This document shows, one piece after another, positions 42,931-55,714 of a stretch of 64,000 nt of DNA. The stretch is from Megalopta genalis. Its lineage: Eukaryota > Arthropoda > Insecta > Hymenoptera > Halictidae. Location of the stretch: positions 3,232,501 through 3,296,500 of the forward strand of contig NC_135014.1 in the NCBI RefSeq assembly GCF_051020955.1. Reading direction: 5' to 3'. The notes beneath the pieces were generated by a model. It saw only the letters and a program-made list of their open reading frames with translations. It was not told the DNA's origin and did not search any database. How positions within the stretch are numbered: position 1 is the first letter of the stretch; every line of letters begins with the position of its first letter. The position numbers were made by a program, and so were the translations under genes.

Positions 42931-43141
42931 CTAAACTGCAGATTTTACACATTTATGACAAAAATGGGTAAACGTAATTTTAAAGTGGATAAATTGTAAC
43001 AATTTGAAAAATTACTAACATTAGTAAATATTAGTAAATGTTACTCGGGAAGTTTAGTAAAAATTAATAAAAAAGGAAAGAAATTCATGTTTCTGGGAAC
43101 AAATGTAGAATACATTTATTTTGCACAAAGATCAGCAGTCT
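42931..43141. mobile_element. Family T MITE
   Basis: Left CTAAACTGCAGATTTTACACATTTATGAC, right TTTATTTTGCACAAAGATCAGCAGTCT; diverged inverted ends. Confidence 0.5.
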
Positions 43142-43902
43142 GTTTCTAGCACTTGTTATGAGTATCTACGAAACGAAATATGCCCCACTTAGGCTAATTT
43201 CGAGACTCTTCGATCTAGGCGCTGCTGCGGTAACATCGAGAAGAATTGAATCCGTTTCGAAAAGGCTTGCAATAAGGGCAGCAGTTGCTCGTTAAACCGA
43301 ATCGCCGAGTTTCCCAAAAACTCGGTATCGGACGACCGAATTATGCTAACTGCGGGCATGAATGGCCGGCCACGCATTTGCCGATGGCTGCCGGATGCCG
43401 ATATCGAAGGGAACGCAAGCCTCGGTCTCGGAACACTTGTTTAATGTCAGCGCGGGATAACGGCATCGTCATTTAAGGCGCGGACGTTCTCGTCTCGCAT
43501 GCACGTTTTTAGCAGCTGGTGATTCGACGACGCGTGGCCGGAATACCGAGGATAGAGAGCTCGAACCAGGAGAACGCCTGGTTAGGGAGGGAGAAGACCG
43601 TAAAGGGGTAACAGCCGTCACAGTACCATATGCCTCGCACATTACTCGCGAAAGTAGCGAAGACTCGTAAAACTATGGCACACGTTTTTATTCCTCCTCC
43701 TCGAGTTTCTTCTTCGACTTCCCGCGAAGTCCGCGGGTAAATCGCAGCACGGATTTCTTTCTCCTGCTTCCGTTACCCGGCACGCATCAGTTACACTCTC
43801 TTTGTTTCTGGTTGCTTACTAAGCTTTGGATCGGTACGGGTGGAACATGTACGACCTGTGTCTTTCATTGTTTTCGTTCGAGCATTATTTTGTTGCATTC
43901 AA
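43142..43902. other. GC-richer intergenic stretch, no gene assigned
   Basis: Unique sequence with frames of about 62 codons on each strand (43189-43377 -, 43285-43476 +) and no family resemblance. Confidence 0.3.
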
Positions 43903-44809
43903 TTAACCCTTAGCACTCCGAACCATTCTGGACGTTGGATACCAGCTACTCGGCGCCACTTTTCGGCAGAAACGGGAATTTACAGACCCTCGTATTATTT
44001 AGTATGCTTTTGGAACTAACTAACATATTATAATGATATTGGGCTTATATGAATTTGGCTGAAATCGAGAAATTTGCAAAAAAATCAATATTTTATTTTT
44101 TATAATTTTGTTATTGTTTGTTTTATAATTTTGTTTCGTTGTTGTAATCGCTATCTATGCGAACTCTTTCTCTCGTCGCCTTGTTGCTTGGACGATATCA
44201 CTATCGCTGCTATCAAAACGATGGACTAACTGTAGAAGAAAACCTTCTACATATCTGTAGTAACATTTCTGTGTAACATTTCTAACATATCTGTATAAAC
44301 GTCTATCCGGAGCTCATCTTCGCTACTACTTGTGTCATGAGATTCATTCGTGTTTGAACGTTTTGCCATTGTTCTAATAAAGAATATGAATAAATACATA
44401 GATTGAAAATTTCTAATTGTTATTACTAACTCGCAAGATGATATTTACCAAAAAAAGTTTTACCAAACAATTTATTTATCAAGAGAAGAATCACTTTTCC
44501 GATTTTCTCACTCGTTAGATCTATCTATACCGCTCGACGCTTCGAACCAGACCGAGTTCAGCTTTGAAAATCTTTTCCTCCAGATTTTATGATTATAAAT
44601 CTCACTATACAGTGCGTGCTATGTTCGCATACCGATCTTTCTTCTACAAATTTGCCTTATCGCTCTTTTCAAGTGGCGTCTTTGAAGTGCTCGGACCGTC
44701 GCGAGCACGCCTCTCACGTTCTCGTCAAAACCCGCTGACATTTCTTGTATAGTGATATGCTAGAATTACGATGTCCCACAAGAGGGGACAGCGGAGTGCA
44801 AAGGGTTAA
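43903..44809 (+). mobile_element. piggyBac-like TTAA MITE (family A), copy 3
   Basis: Begins TTAACCCTTAGCACTCCG and ends GGAGTGCAAAGGGTTAA. About 150 bases shorter than copies 2 and 4 because the segment before the right subterminal box is deleted; one TGTCCCAC(A/G)AGAGGGGACA box is left. The minus-strand transposase-start remnant is also present near 44230-44370. Confidence 0.75.
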
Positions 44810-44957
44810 TATTTTCCGAGGATCTAGTGAAACGTCTTTGATGCGAAGATGTAATGCTGGAAATAATTCAACGTTTAAAGATGATGCAAAACATGAGGCT
44901 GTCTACTGTGCAAGTTTTGAAACAAAATGATACTTCTTTATCCTGTATCAGTTTTAT

Positions 44958-45560
44958 GTAACATATTTTTTAATGCACTTCTTTAGGAGCAATATTTCTC
45001 TTTTGTCAATTTTCTTTGACATATTTTTTAATGGACTTATTTAGCATCAATATTGATCTTCTTATCGAGACTAATATGAGTGATCAATTTTTGGGAAGAT
45101 ATGATATTTATACATTGTGTATAACAATCTTTTCTTAGATATTTTTTAATGCACTTCTTTAGAAGCAATATTTCTCTTTTGTCAATTTTCTTTCATAAAT
45201 TTTGTAATGGACTTATCTAGGATCAATATTGATCTTCTTATCGAGACTAATATGAGTGATCAATTTTTGGGAGGATATGATATTTATACATTGTGTATAA
45301 CAATCTTTTCTTAGATATTTTTTAATGCACTTCTTTAGAAGCAATATTTCTCTTTTGTCAATTTTCTTTGACATATTTTTTAATGGACTTATCTAGGATC
45401 AATATTGATCTTCTTATGGAGACTAATATGAGTGATCAATTTTTGGGAAGATATATGATATTTATACATTGTGTAACAATCTTTTCTTAGATATTTTTTA
45501 ATGTACTTTTTCAGGATCAATATTGATCTCCTTATTGGGACTAACATACATGGTTAATAA
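44958..45560. repeat. Tandem array, about 177-bp unit x3.4
   Basis: ACATATTTTTTAATGCACTTCTTTAG(A/G)AGCAATATTTCTC starts units at about 44961, 45139, 45316 and 45490. Within each unit a half-unit beginning TTTTTTAATGGACTTAT repeats about 88 bases later, so the unit is itself a diverged dimer. No coding potential. Confidence 0.8.
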
Positions 45561-46439
45561 TTAAAACTATATCTCCTAATAAATTCTAATTTAGACGGAA
45601 CATTTGTAACCATGGAACAAAATGAACCTTCGATCAGATCTGAGGATTAAATACACTAGTTCGTAAAATTAAAGGTACGCTACACAAGGAAGTAACTTGT
45701 GTAACAGTTCGTTTGATTTTTACCAGAATGTTATATGTCTCGTAATATTATATAATGTACTGTAATGATCAGTTTTATTGATCAAAATAAAAATTGTTGC
45801 AAGAGAACATTGAATTCTTCGTTCAATAGCATCGATTATTCCGGTGCCAGGCAGTAAACGCATAAGGAGGACGAAACTGGAAGCGTAATGCGACAAGAGC
45901 AATTATTGTGGCGCGATAGAAAAGTCACTTAAATTTAGTAGGGATCTACCACTATACTGGCTTCACACTCGCAATTTATTCTGTCGCGTATGAGGCATGG
46001 GTAGTGTGCAACAGCGAGGCACAGAGAAATTGCACATAAACTGAAAGGAATAACGCTTGTCGCGCAGAAAAGAATTGGCTACAAATTGCTAGACGAAACT
46101 GTTATTACATCCTCTCACCATAGATACGCCTTTACAAAAATTAACATTTTTCCAAAGCGATTTGGTACAGATTCAACATTTCTGCGAAGCGATTTACAAC
46201 AAATTTCACATTTTTGCAAAGCGATTTGGACATACATCAATTTACGAAAGAATTCAGACTTTTGTAATTCAATATACGAGAGCTTTACATTTACAAGTAT
46301 CTCATCTACAGTACTTCTGAATTGTTTCGTTGCGACTGATGACATTAAACGTTCAAATTTCCTTTGAATACCTATGAACAGATGAATTTTGGAATGTCCA
46401 AGCTTCCAAGCGTCTCTTGATTAGATTAATTGTTTTCTT

Positions 46440-46611
46440 CCAATAATTTTAATTGGAATAATAATATATAATATATGTTAATATATATTATATATTATTA
46501 TTCCAATTAAAATTATTATTATATATTATTTATAATATAATAATAATATATATATATAATTATATTTAATATATATATATATATAATAATACAATAATTT
46601 TTAATTTTATG

Positions 46612-46692
<81 letters not shown>
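46440..46692. repeat. AT hairpin and (AAT)n microsatellite
   Basis: A near-perfect palindrome TTTTAATTGGAATAATAATA...TATTATTATTCCAATTAAAA (about 46450-46514) is followed by (AT)n and then about 26 AAT units (46614-46692). Confidence 0.85.
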
Positions 46693-46792
46693 GCTAATAA
46701 ATTTTAATTTGAAAAAGTCAACAACGATGCAACAGTATTTTTAAATAATTCGAGTAACTTCTCAGCTTTTTATTCCAACTATTCACTTTTGT

Positions 46793-48100
46793 CAGGGATG
46801 CAACAAATTCGCAATCCAGTGATCAATCTTCAAGATCAGAATTTCCTTTACAGGACACCGTTTCCGTGAACAACGCAAATATTGTTCGCGACAATAGTTG
46901 TAATCTTTTTTATGGGAAGTACAAGACGCCAAGAACAAATACGCGTCTCGCTCTTGGTTCGTCGCTCTGTAAAAAAAAATGGAATGCTTGTCGTTCAACA
47001 ACCGTGGCCTTCGACGACGGAAATCATGCAACTATTGTATAATATATTGCTTTCGAACTCGTACCGAGTCGCAGCAAGTGCCCGACGACGAGGAAATATT
47101 TAGTTAACCGCAGCCGGCGAACCGCGATGAAGGTTAAACGCGAAGATTCATTATTACAACGTCGCCGCGGTTCTGCCGACGCAGGAAACAATTTTCCACG
47201 GTGCAAGAAGTTTTCCTTCAAGAATCTATTACCGAGCTATCAAAAGTTTTTCCCTGGTTGAAGCTGTTCGAGGTACAAAACGTTGTTACCCGTACTGTGC
47301 CGCGCCAAGAACGTAACAAGTCGATAATTGGAGAAGCTTACCGAATGTTGGGATTTTGCTTCGGTGAATCTTTGCTGTATACCCGTTGTCCGAGTTCCGC
47401 GGGAGATCACGATTTCCTTAGCACCGTGGAGAACAGCTTTCAATAAAACCGGACGTAGAAACTTCCGGAAATAGAGTGCACGATGAGTCGCAAAACTCTA
47501 GTTATACTAAAACCGCGAAAATATTTCAGCTTAATTTTCTGGGAACGAAGCGTCTCGATCGGGCCGATTTGCCGAGAGACCGGTTATCGTCGGACGCGAA
47601 ATAAATATTTGTACAGATAAATGTTTAAAACTCGATAAACAATAAATCCGATTAATGAGCCGCCGGGCCAGCGATTGTGTAGGTACTTTGAAATTTGCTT
47701 TGTCGGCGAGATTATATAGAAAGAGTTTTTAAACTCGCCGGCTGTATTTCACGCGGGCACAGAATTAATCCACGCTAAATGCGTACACAGCGAGTGAAAT
47801 TTCAACGTTTATTCTGGTATTTATAAAATTTAAAACTGCAAAGCTGCTTTAAAAAGCAACGTGATTTGTTCACGGCAGGCCGGCGTTTGTCGAGTTCGAT
47901 TTCAATTCATTCAATTAATTCCTCGAGCTTTCCGCCGTGATTTCATGGGGGCGATTTATTCTATCGTAAACCAGGCATTATTAAAATACTGAAGAAATTA
48001 TTACTAATAAGAATTTCATCGGAATTTTCACTTTGTGAATATTCCATGTTCTGCGACAATATTTCGCTGATCGCGACGATTGATTGGATTACACTGTCCG
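46793..48100. other. Intergenic region, no supported gene
   Basis: GC-richer between 46850 and 47460 and again 47540-47960. Frames up to 81 codons (47201-47446 +) have no recognisable family. Nothing else was seen. Confidence 0.3.
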
Positions 48101-48108
48101 ACACGATT

Positions 48109-50036
48109 TTTGGGTTCCTATAGCCACTATGAAATTCTTGTAGAGCTTCACTCCCTGAACAAGAATCCGAGAACCGAATTGCTCCATCACGCTCAGTTTT
48201 TTAAATAAACGAACTTTTGTAAAAACCCAAAATTTTCGACAAAAATGAAGTATTGTATGGAAAGTACAAACGTTAGAAAGATCTAATTGGTGTTAAAAGA
48301 TAGAGGAGAGTTTCCCGAATATAGTGGCATGCAATTTATTAATTGTTTTTGGTCCTAAATAGCAATAAATTAATGTCAAAGTTTAAAAAAGTGTCGACGT
48401 AAGCAGTTTCCGCGCAATATTTTTGTATTTTTACGAAAAGTTCTTTGTTCAGCACGAAAACTCTACCCAGGATCGGATTCTGTAGACATTTCTGAAGAAG
48501 AAACGGCCCGGTAAAAGTGTCGAGTGATGCTCTACAAGAATTTCATGGTGGCTATAGGAACCCAGAAAAAAGTTTGATTTTGTCAGACAGTGTTTTCAAC
48601 GAGGATCGTCTTATTTCGTATTCTTATTTCAGCTGTTACAGCGTTATTTTTCGAGCTTGAGCTTTCGAGCTTTTTGAGAACTGAGCTCACGAATCTTGAG
48701 CTTTCGAGCTTTTTGAACACTGAGCTTATGAATTTTGAGCTTTCGAGCTTTTTGAACACTGAGCTTATGAATTTTGAGCTTTCGAGCTTTTCGAGCTTTT
48801 CGAGATTTCGAGCTAAACATGTGGAATATTTACAATCGTGGTTTTATAAATACATGGATGTGAACACCATTTAAAACGGAATAACTTTTCTAAAATTGGT
48901 CGAAAGCTCGAACATATCGTTAAATATATATTTAAATATTTACTTAATTATACGGCGTGGTAGTCAAAATTATACTAGTGTTAGAATACTTTCGTTACCA
49001 ACTCCAAATACTCTGGTGTGATTTTTTTGTGTGAAATATATCACAGTTTGGTGATTATTATCCACAGAAATATGTAAAAAGAAAAACAGAACATTGAAGT
49101 ACTAAAAAAAATTCAAATATTATTTACGAAAAGTGGGTGCCCCATTGGATCCCTCCATCGGTGTTGATTACCCATAGCTTCGGCCCTGTCGGGCAGAGAG
49201 AAGCGAGCAGCGAAGCACATGGCGGCAAAACATCGTGCACATGTTGCCGACGAACATTTTCTTGACCTACTCAAAATGTACATCGTGCTGACACTTCTAT
49301 TGGGCCGTTTCTTCTTCAGAAATGTCTACAGAATACGATCCTGGGTAGAGTTTTCGTGCTGAACAAAAAACTTTTCGCAAAAATACAAAAATATAGCGCA
49401 AGGGGTTAATGCAAAAACTAAATTTGTTAAAATTGCTCACGGTCACGGAAACATGGGTTAAATATTCGAGAAACGTCGTTCAAACGTCGTTCCAGCAGCA
49501 TGATAACTTAGTGCTTTGTTCCAGTACTCGGCATCATAAATTTTTGTTACCATGATATCCCGTTCATCATATTCCGAGCAGGATCATAGTCGCAATTCGA
49601 AATTCATTAGTAAAGATTGAAACTAAAAGCGAAGCCGTAAAAACCCCAGCGGACATTGATTAATGTTAGCATTCCTTAGTGGGAAGTTCGCGGAAGCTAC
49701 GAAACCACGAATAACCAGGGCGGGAAAACGAATGAAATGTCAGTTTTATCATAAATAACGTTACATGGATTGCATCGTTTCTCTGCAGCGCAATCGAATC
49801 GATGTAGAATTCGCAGGCGATTTCGAAATTCGCAAAATCGTCGCAACCGAATGTCTTCTATGCATTTTCTCCACTATTATAATACCGGATTGTTCGGAAA
49901 GCAATTTCGCTTTTCTACCAGTCAACTTCGCCAATTTTTTAACCAGCTAAAACCACGATTGTAAATATTCCACATGTTTAGCTCGAAATCTCGAAAAGCT
50001 CGAAAAGCTCGAAAGCTCAAAATTCATAAGCTCAGA
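48109..50036. repeat. Cluster of three interleaved inverted repeats
   Basis: Pair 1: 48109-48150 with 48528-48573 (GGGTTCCTATAGCCAC and its complement). Pair 2: 48411-48528 with 49286-49404, about 117 bases and near 92% complementary by eye (AGCACGAAAACTCTACCCAG...). Pair 3: 48760-48848 with 49948-50036 (TTTCGAGCTAAACATGTGGA...). The pairs overlap like links in a chain and do not nest. Confidence 0.75.
48652..48800. repeat. 39-bp minisatellite
   Basis: TTTCGAGCTTTTTGAACACTGAGCTTATGAATTTTGAGC repeated 3.3 times. Because the unit is 13 codons, the + frame at 48590-48874 reads a perfect 13-residue repeat (FELSSFLNTELMN), but nothing suggests it is expressed. Confidence 0.8.
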
Positions 50037-50039
50037 TTT

Positions 50040-51786
50040 ATTTTACAATTGCGCGTCGATTAGCATTTCTCTGTCCGAAACCATTTCGCTGATAGAACGA
50101 GACAATTCCTGTTAATCATTCGTACCCATTATCGGTGGAACTTCGAGTAAACCGATAGATTATTAAAATAATTCGATAGAAAATTTAAATACACTAATTA
50201 GACCACCGGAAGCTAAAACCTGTAAATGAAAACCTCATCTACAGCAAGGTACACAACCTACTGATTCGTCAAAGAAACGAAATTAATTAACAAAATATAT
50301 AAAGCTACTGTTCAAAAAAGAAAAAATTTTCTGTTAACTCTATAATATATTCATTGAACGGTGACAAAAGAATCAAATTTTGGTGCAATTTAGAAGAAAT
50401 GAGTAACGTTCATGTTTGGTAGATTTTGTACGAAATTTTGATCACGAGTTCGACTCGTATTTGCGTATTTGTCAGAAACAAATCACGAAAGCAAATACAC
50501 GACAGGCTCAGGAAAATAATACGATGTAAATCACCACCAATACGACGAATTAGGACATTATTTATTTAGGAAATTATTTTATTTAGAACGTTATTTATTT
50601 TATTGTTAGAACATTAACATTGAACTTATCGAGTTCTAAAAGTAAACTAATCTGTGTTGCTTTATAAAAACGACAAGATCGTATATGTTTAGACCTTTCG
50701 TCGTTTTTATTATAATGCATGCTTGGATTGCCAAATTCATTCAACCATTTTCTATGAAAGAATCTTTATGGTTTCTAAAACGACAACTCTAACACAGTCT
50801 AAACAGACCGGCTAACAAATTTGATCGGCTCGATAGATTCATTGTTATACTATGATATCTCGAAAATGATAACGTCGTGGTTCTTCAATGGACATTTTGT
50901 GTCCATTAGAATAGATGCTCAACAGACAGAATTTCTCTCGTCTGGATTAGACATTGATTTTCCCTTAAATGAAATCAAATTGATCATTCGTGAAATAGAT
51001 TTTTCTGGGTCGACGTTCGATCTTTCTAAATTGAATGGAATTCTTTATTCCTTTTATTCTTATTCCGACTAAAAATTCTTTTAATGAATTATCCGTTCAT
51101 AAATACGCTAGTTGGAAGAAAACGAGGCGCAATTTTGGCCGGATCTGATAATATTAATGACGACAATGACGGGCGTCACTGATATAGTTCACAGTGCAGT
51201 GTTCCGTAATTTGTTAATTTAATTTCAGCTAGTTAATTGCAATTGTTCAAATAATAATCACCCCGTGTAATTTCTGAATTCTACATTCTGCTATTAGCAG
51301 CGCGTGAATTTATGCAGATGCTCGCATAGTGTTCTATGCCAAGCTGGAATATGTTTATCACGTTTACTGCCGCGTCACTCTCGCGAAGCGTTTGTCCAAA
51401 CATAAATTTGATATTCTCGTTAATGGTAAATCTGAACTTCTCGGCATTTATTGTATTAGCGCTAGAAATACCAAACAAGTCAAAATGACTGGTTTCTAAT
51501 TTCTTCTTTCACAATTCCTGCTATTATGACAATGTCCCTATGAATAATTTTTAGATGATCTTTCTTTATTCAAGCATTTATTATTGTTGCAGTTTAATCG
51601 TTATAATAATATGTTTATTCAAGCTGAACAATTATAGTAATATAATGTAAAGTAACTACCGTAATGGAACAACGTATATGGAAGTCTGTGAAATGAAATA
51701 AGAAATGCACGCAGCTCTTAGTATATTCTAATTGATTGTAACAAGTACAAAATATGTTGGAGAAGATACCTAATCGAAGCAATAAA
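50040..51786. other. Intergenic region, nothing recognised
   Basis: AT-rich unique DNA. Open frames of 60-83 codons (50821-51072 +, 51281-51478 -) have no family resemblance. Confidence 0.35.
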
Positions 51787-51978
51787 TAGACTGTGGATTT
51801 TATGCATTTATAGGAAAAATTAGTAGATCGAGTACAATACGTTAGAAACGTTTAATTTACGTAAAAATTCAATCGCATTATTTGTAATCAATGAAACGAT
51901 TAAAGAAAGGAAGGAATGTCTACTGTATCTTGCAATTAATCCAGACAATTTTTATTTTCCATAAAAATCCGTAGTCTA
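51787..51978. mobile_element. Family T MITE, complete copy (192 bp)
   Basis: Left end TAGACTGTGGATTTTATGCA; right end CCATAAAAATCCGTAGTCTA. These are 20-base inverted termini, the best-preserved example in the window. Confidence 0.65.
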
Positions 51979-52200
51979 GTAAGAATCTTTAGGTCCACTT
52001 ATGGTAAAAGCATATTGTCAATATCATATTTGCAATAGAGTCTATCAAATCAGACTCAGTGTCCGTAGTAATTGGTGAATGCAAATGATTCGAGAAACTA
52101 TTAGAAACTATTGCCAATTTATAATCTATTATAGGCTATTTGCTAATTTACTGTCGTGTTTAAAAACTCTGTGCATGCAATAAGTACGCAACTATGCTAA

Positions 52201-53747
52201 TGTTACGAGCCGAGGGCCAGGCAGGTTGGGTGGCCGGACGTTGCATGCAATTGGGATTTTTGATAGGGGTGCGTAGACCACCGATGCTTATTTCGGCACG
52301 GGTGGCTACCTTTAAGGTTAGGGTAGGGTGGTAGAAAGACAAGATCCCTGAAGAATACTTAATTTCTATACAAAACACTTCTCTGCCAGATTTTCGAAAA
52401 TATCTTAGAAATAATAGTTATTCTGAAAGAATACGCGATGTATATCACGTATCGCTTAAAACAACACAATCAATGATTGATTTATTTTAAGTACAGCCTT
52501 ATGAAAAAGATTCGCATTTTCTTACTTTATGCCACTTTCCCATCCCCACAACATTTTATTTGTCTGATTCATCTTCCTTCTCGTACACCATATGGCTCGC
52601 TCCTAACGAGAGTGTGCAAAAGAACTGCTACTATCAGTCAGCTTACAAATACTTGCTGAACTAGCTAATGATGTCAAACCTCTTCTGGGTGGCGACAGAG
52701 TATCTCTATTTATCAGTAACTCAACCACACGAGAGTAACCTCGTCAACTAGCAGTAAACAAAATTGTCTTGCCACGATCATCTTTATTATTAAAATAGGC
52801 CTTTTTTCATTTACCAGAAATTTAACTATCTCCAAGTGACCATAGTTAGTAGCCAAGAGCAAAAGTGTCTCACCATCATCATCTTTAGTATTAAAATCGG
52901 CCTTTTTTTCATTTATCAGAAATTTAACCATGCCCAAGTTACCAGAAGTAGCAACGATGTGCAAGACTGTCCTGCCATCATTGTCTTGTTACGAGCCGTG
53001 GGCCAGGCAGGTTGGGTGGCCGGAGGTTGCATGCAATTGGGATTTTTGATAGGGGTGCGTAGACCAGCCGATGCTTATTTCGGCACGGGTGGTTACCTTT
53101 AAGGTTAGGATAGGGTGCGTAGACCAGCCGATGCTTATTTCGGCAAGGTAATATTCGGTTTTAAGGTAAGGATAGTATTTGGAGAAATTGGTATTAGGCT
53201 GCCTCATAACTTTGCAAGAAGAGAAATAAAGATATACCTCGAGCAGTAAAGATATATCTTTGTGGGTTATACCAACTACTGCTTCGAAATAGGAAATGGA
53301 AATAATTGAACTTGTAACCAAAGAAAATTGGTAAAAGCTAATTTATTACGCGTTTTGGGTTTTTACAAATATATGTAGGTGTTCGCGGACTCTATCGCGC
53401 TCTCAGCTTTTCGCACCGAGTCGGCGGGAGCTTCTGATTTGATATCTAATTACCTACTAGATTGTTGGAAGGAGAATTAAGACTGGATCTCACTAAAGTT
53501 TCCACGTCGACGAATGACTCGAAACTAGCCCGATTTCTGGTCGCGTTTGGGCCCTTTATATAGCCAGATTTTATCTGGGAAAATGGTAGTGGGGGTGTTC
53601 CTATGTGGTCCGATTGCAGAAACGTTCGTCGTCGTACCCCCTTGGAGATACTCGACTCGCGATATACAAATGATACTGGCGCCAGCCTGGCGTATGCCTT
53701 CGGGAAGGAATATAAAAAATTCGTGGAAATATTCTCCGTACGTTACA
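52201..53747 (-). mobile_element. LTR-like element with captured ankyrin fragment, copy 2 (1547 bp)
   Basis: Starts TGTTACGAGCCGAGGGCC and ends CCGTACGTTACA, flanked by CTAA on both sides (52197-52200, 53748-53751). Near-identical to copy 1 at 31916 over its whole length. The terminal about 120 bases recur at 52986-53108. Minus-strand TATATAAAG near 53556. Two independent insertions with different 4-bp duplications establish the borders. Confidence 0.7.
52580..52985 (-). pseudogene. Ankyrin-repeat gene fragment inside the LTR-like element, copy 2
   Basis: Same ankyrin translation as in copy 1 (LHIVATSGNLGMVKFLI, then GETLLLLATNYGHLEIVKFL), with the same lost A and the same in-frame TGA. Downstream of that this copy keeps two bases missing from copy 1, so LINRDTLSPPRRGLTSLAS continues to a TAG. 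This is probably the original C-terminus of the captured gene. An AATAAA follows on the minus strand. Confidence 0.7.
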
Positions 53748-53882
53748 CTAATCACAAAGAATTCTACTGTACTTTGACCCCATCGTGTTTCCTCTGACGC
53801 GTTATTAGGTGTTCTCATAGAATGGAAAGGTTAATAATGAACGTTCTTTCACGAGATAAACAAACAGATCCATTCATTTCCG

Positions 53883-54000
53883 TCAGCCGCGGTGTCCATG
53901 AGAGAGGACGTCTTCCGGATCGCTTTCCTCGTTCAGAGATCGGTATCTCATCGAGTCGTTCAGGTAGTCAACTTGGTATTTCCGTTGGGCTCGGAGCCTC
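53883..54000 (-). other. Unassigned candidate terminal exon
   Basis: On the minus strand an acceptor-like AAATTTTTCAG at 54001 is followed by about 39 codons ending in TGA (RLRAQRKYQVDYLNDSMRYR... phase 2). DYLND fits a pYxN-type SH2 target. Composition is coding-like, and it lies 1.7 kb downstream of the Pvr exons on the same strand. However, its phase does not follow Pvr exon 55715-55865 and no kinase exons lie between, so it cannot be joined to Pvr here. The opposite strand is also open (53822-54004). Confidence 0.25.
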
Positions 54001-54946
54001 CTGAAAAATTTCGCTCACGTATTTTTAACCTACATCATTTTCCCTTCCGAAACGTCATATGACAGCGAGGGAAAAGAAGCCTGGATCGTTCCCGTTTTAT
54101 ACGTACGTCGTCCCGACCGAGTCCGTCTCGCGGGAACCCTTGACTCGATTTTGTCGACCATAATCTTTACTATCGACGTTTCTTCTCCGGCTTTTTATCA
54201 ATGACCAATACCGAATGAAATCATATTCTCCGCTAACTTTATGGGAATCAGGTAGAATATCGTCTTCCGGCCACGAGGAGCGAAGTCGATTTCGAATTAA
54301 GGAACCGTGAAACCAGTAAATCCGGATGGCCGGTTCCTTGAACGTGATACTGTTAGGTCATCTATCGATTATGATGGAATTATATGTATAAATGATCTAA
54401 CTCGGTCACTGGCATCGAAACGGAGGAAATAGTGACTAAACTGCGGGGACTTTTGAGCAAAATAATAATTGTCTTCGTTAAACGTAATAAAAAGAAGTCG
54501 GACAGAAAATTCTTTCGTTTCTAAACAATTTCATCCAGTCAAAAATATTTTAAAAACACATGCTTAAGTGATTTAAAAACACTATTTGAAAATTCAGCTA
54601 CTCATTTTAGTCTAAGAAGGATCATTGACAAGCATAAAATATAAATACTGATGAGGACGAACACGCTTGCACTCGTTATGCATTTTTCACGACTTTCATC
54701 TTATAAAATTCGAGGAAGATAAATGTTTAGAAAAATTCAATATTTGTACTTTTGTTTAAACGCTTCCAATGGGTTATAGCAATAATTTCTGTTTTTATTT
54801 TAAATGATTCTGCAGAATTACTTAACTTGTAGAGTTCTAAAAGTAATTGACACGTGTACTTTTATGAGGACGACAAAATTTAATCTATTTCGGAAAAAGC
54901 TTCAGAATGTCGATGAATATAGAAGACAAAATGTGTATACTAATTA

Positions 54947-55163
54947 CAGCAAATTCACCCAAATTGTCTCTCGATTCGTAAACAAAAATGGGAAATTTGG
55001 AAAGAGAAGATACGATTATTCGAGCCTTGCGGCTCGTTTTCATAATTACGGATTATCAACAACTACGAAAACGAGCCGCAAGACTCAAGAATAATCGTTT
55101 CCCCTCTTCCCAAATTGGCCATTTTTGTCTTCAAGCTGACGGACAATTTGAACGAATTTACTG
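54947..55163. mobile_element. TA-flanked hairpin MITE (family C), complete copy, 217 bp
   Basis: Ends CAGCAAATTCACCCAAATTGTC and, on the complement, CAGTAAATTCGTTCAAATTGTC, with TA at 54945-54946 and 55164-55165. The interior is one long palindrome around GAGCC(T)TGCGGCTCG. Relatives at 26452-26640 and 39093-39205. Confidence 0.75.
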
Positions 55164-55206
55164 TATTGCCTGACACAGTAGGTATCATACCATATTATAT
55201 GCATAT

Positions 55207-55627
55207 TGTTGAAATTTTAGCCTCGAACAAAAATTAATCTATAGTTTACTTAGTACTAAGATACTAAGATATCGGTTTACATTTTCGTCGGTTCCGTCAG
55301 CGGGCAACGACGGTGATGTAAACTGTATATAATAGATACCGCGATACATCATCACCGGTACCATTAGATACACATCGTGCCCTGACTGTTTGGGGATCCC
55401 AGCGTCACGTATACAATGTGAAACGCGACAAATAAACGTCTCTGATTGGTGGATAAGACGAACCCAAAAAGAGTATAAAAGAAGCGTTTTTTTCTTACCG
55501 GACTCTCGGTAGAGTTTGGTCGCTCGATCGTTTTCGCCCATATACCTTCTCTCAATAAAGGAATAAAATAAAGTCTTTTTAAGCAAAGAATTAGAATCAT
55601 ATTCATTTTCATTCCATAATCCCAACA
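55207..55627 (+). mobile_element. Probable solo LTR (421 bp)
   Basis: Begins TGTTGAAATT and ends ATCCCAACA (TGTTG...CAACA termini). On + it has TATAAAAG at about 55481 and AATAAA at about 55563, in the order and spacing of U3-R-U5. No target duplication matches exactly (CATAT against CTATG), so the left border is uncertain. It lies in the Pvr intron, 88 bases from the donor of exon 55715-55865. Confidence 0.45.
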
Positions 55628-55714
55628 CTATGGAATATATCCAACTATACTATCTTGTGAAACGCTTATTCAACGAGAAATGAGAAGCAAAAATCTCTAA
55701 TCGTGCAAGCTTAC

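Noticed and set aside
48590..48874. Protein with 13-residue repeats
   Set aside because: The repetition comes from a 39-bp minisatellite whose length happens to be a multiple of three; no other coding evidence.
55239..55628. 129-codon minus-strand frame
   Set aside because: Lies entirely within the probable solo LTR and is antisense to its TATA and AATAAA signals.
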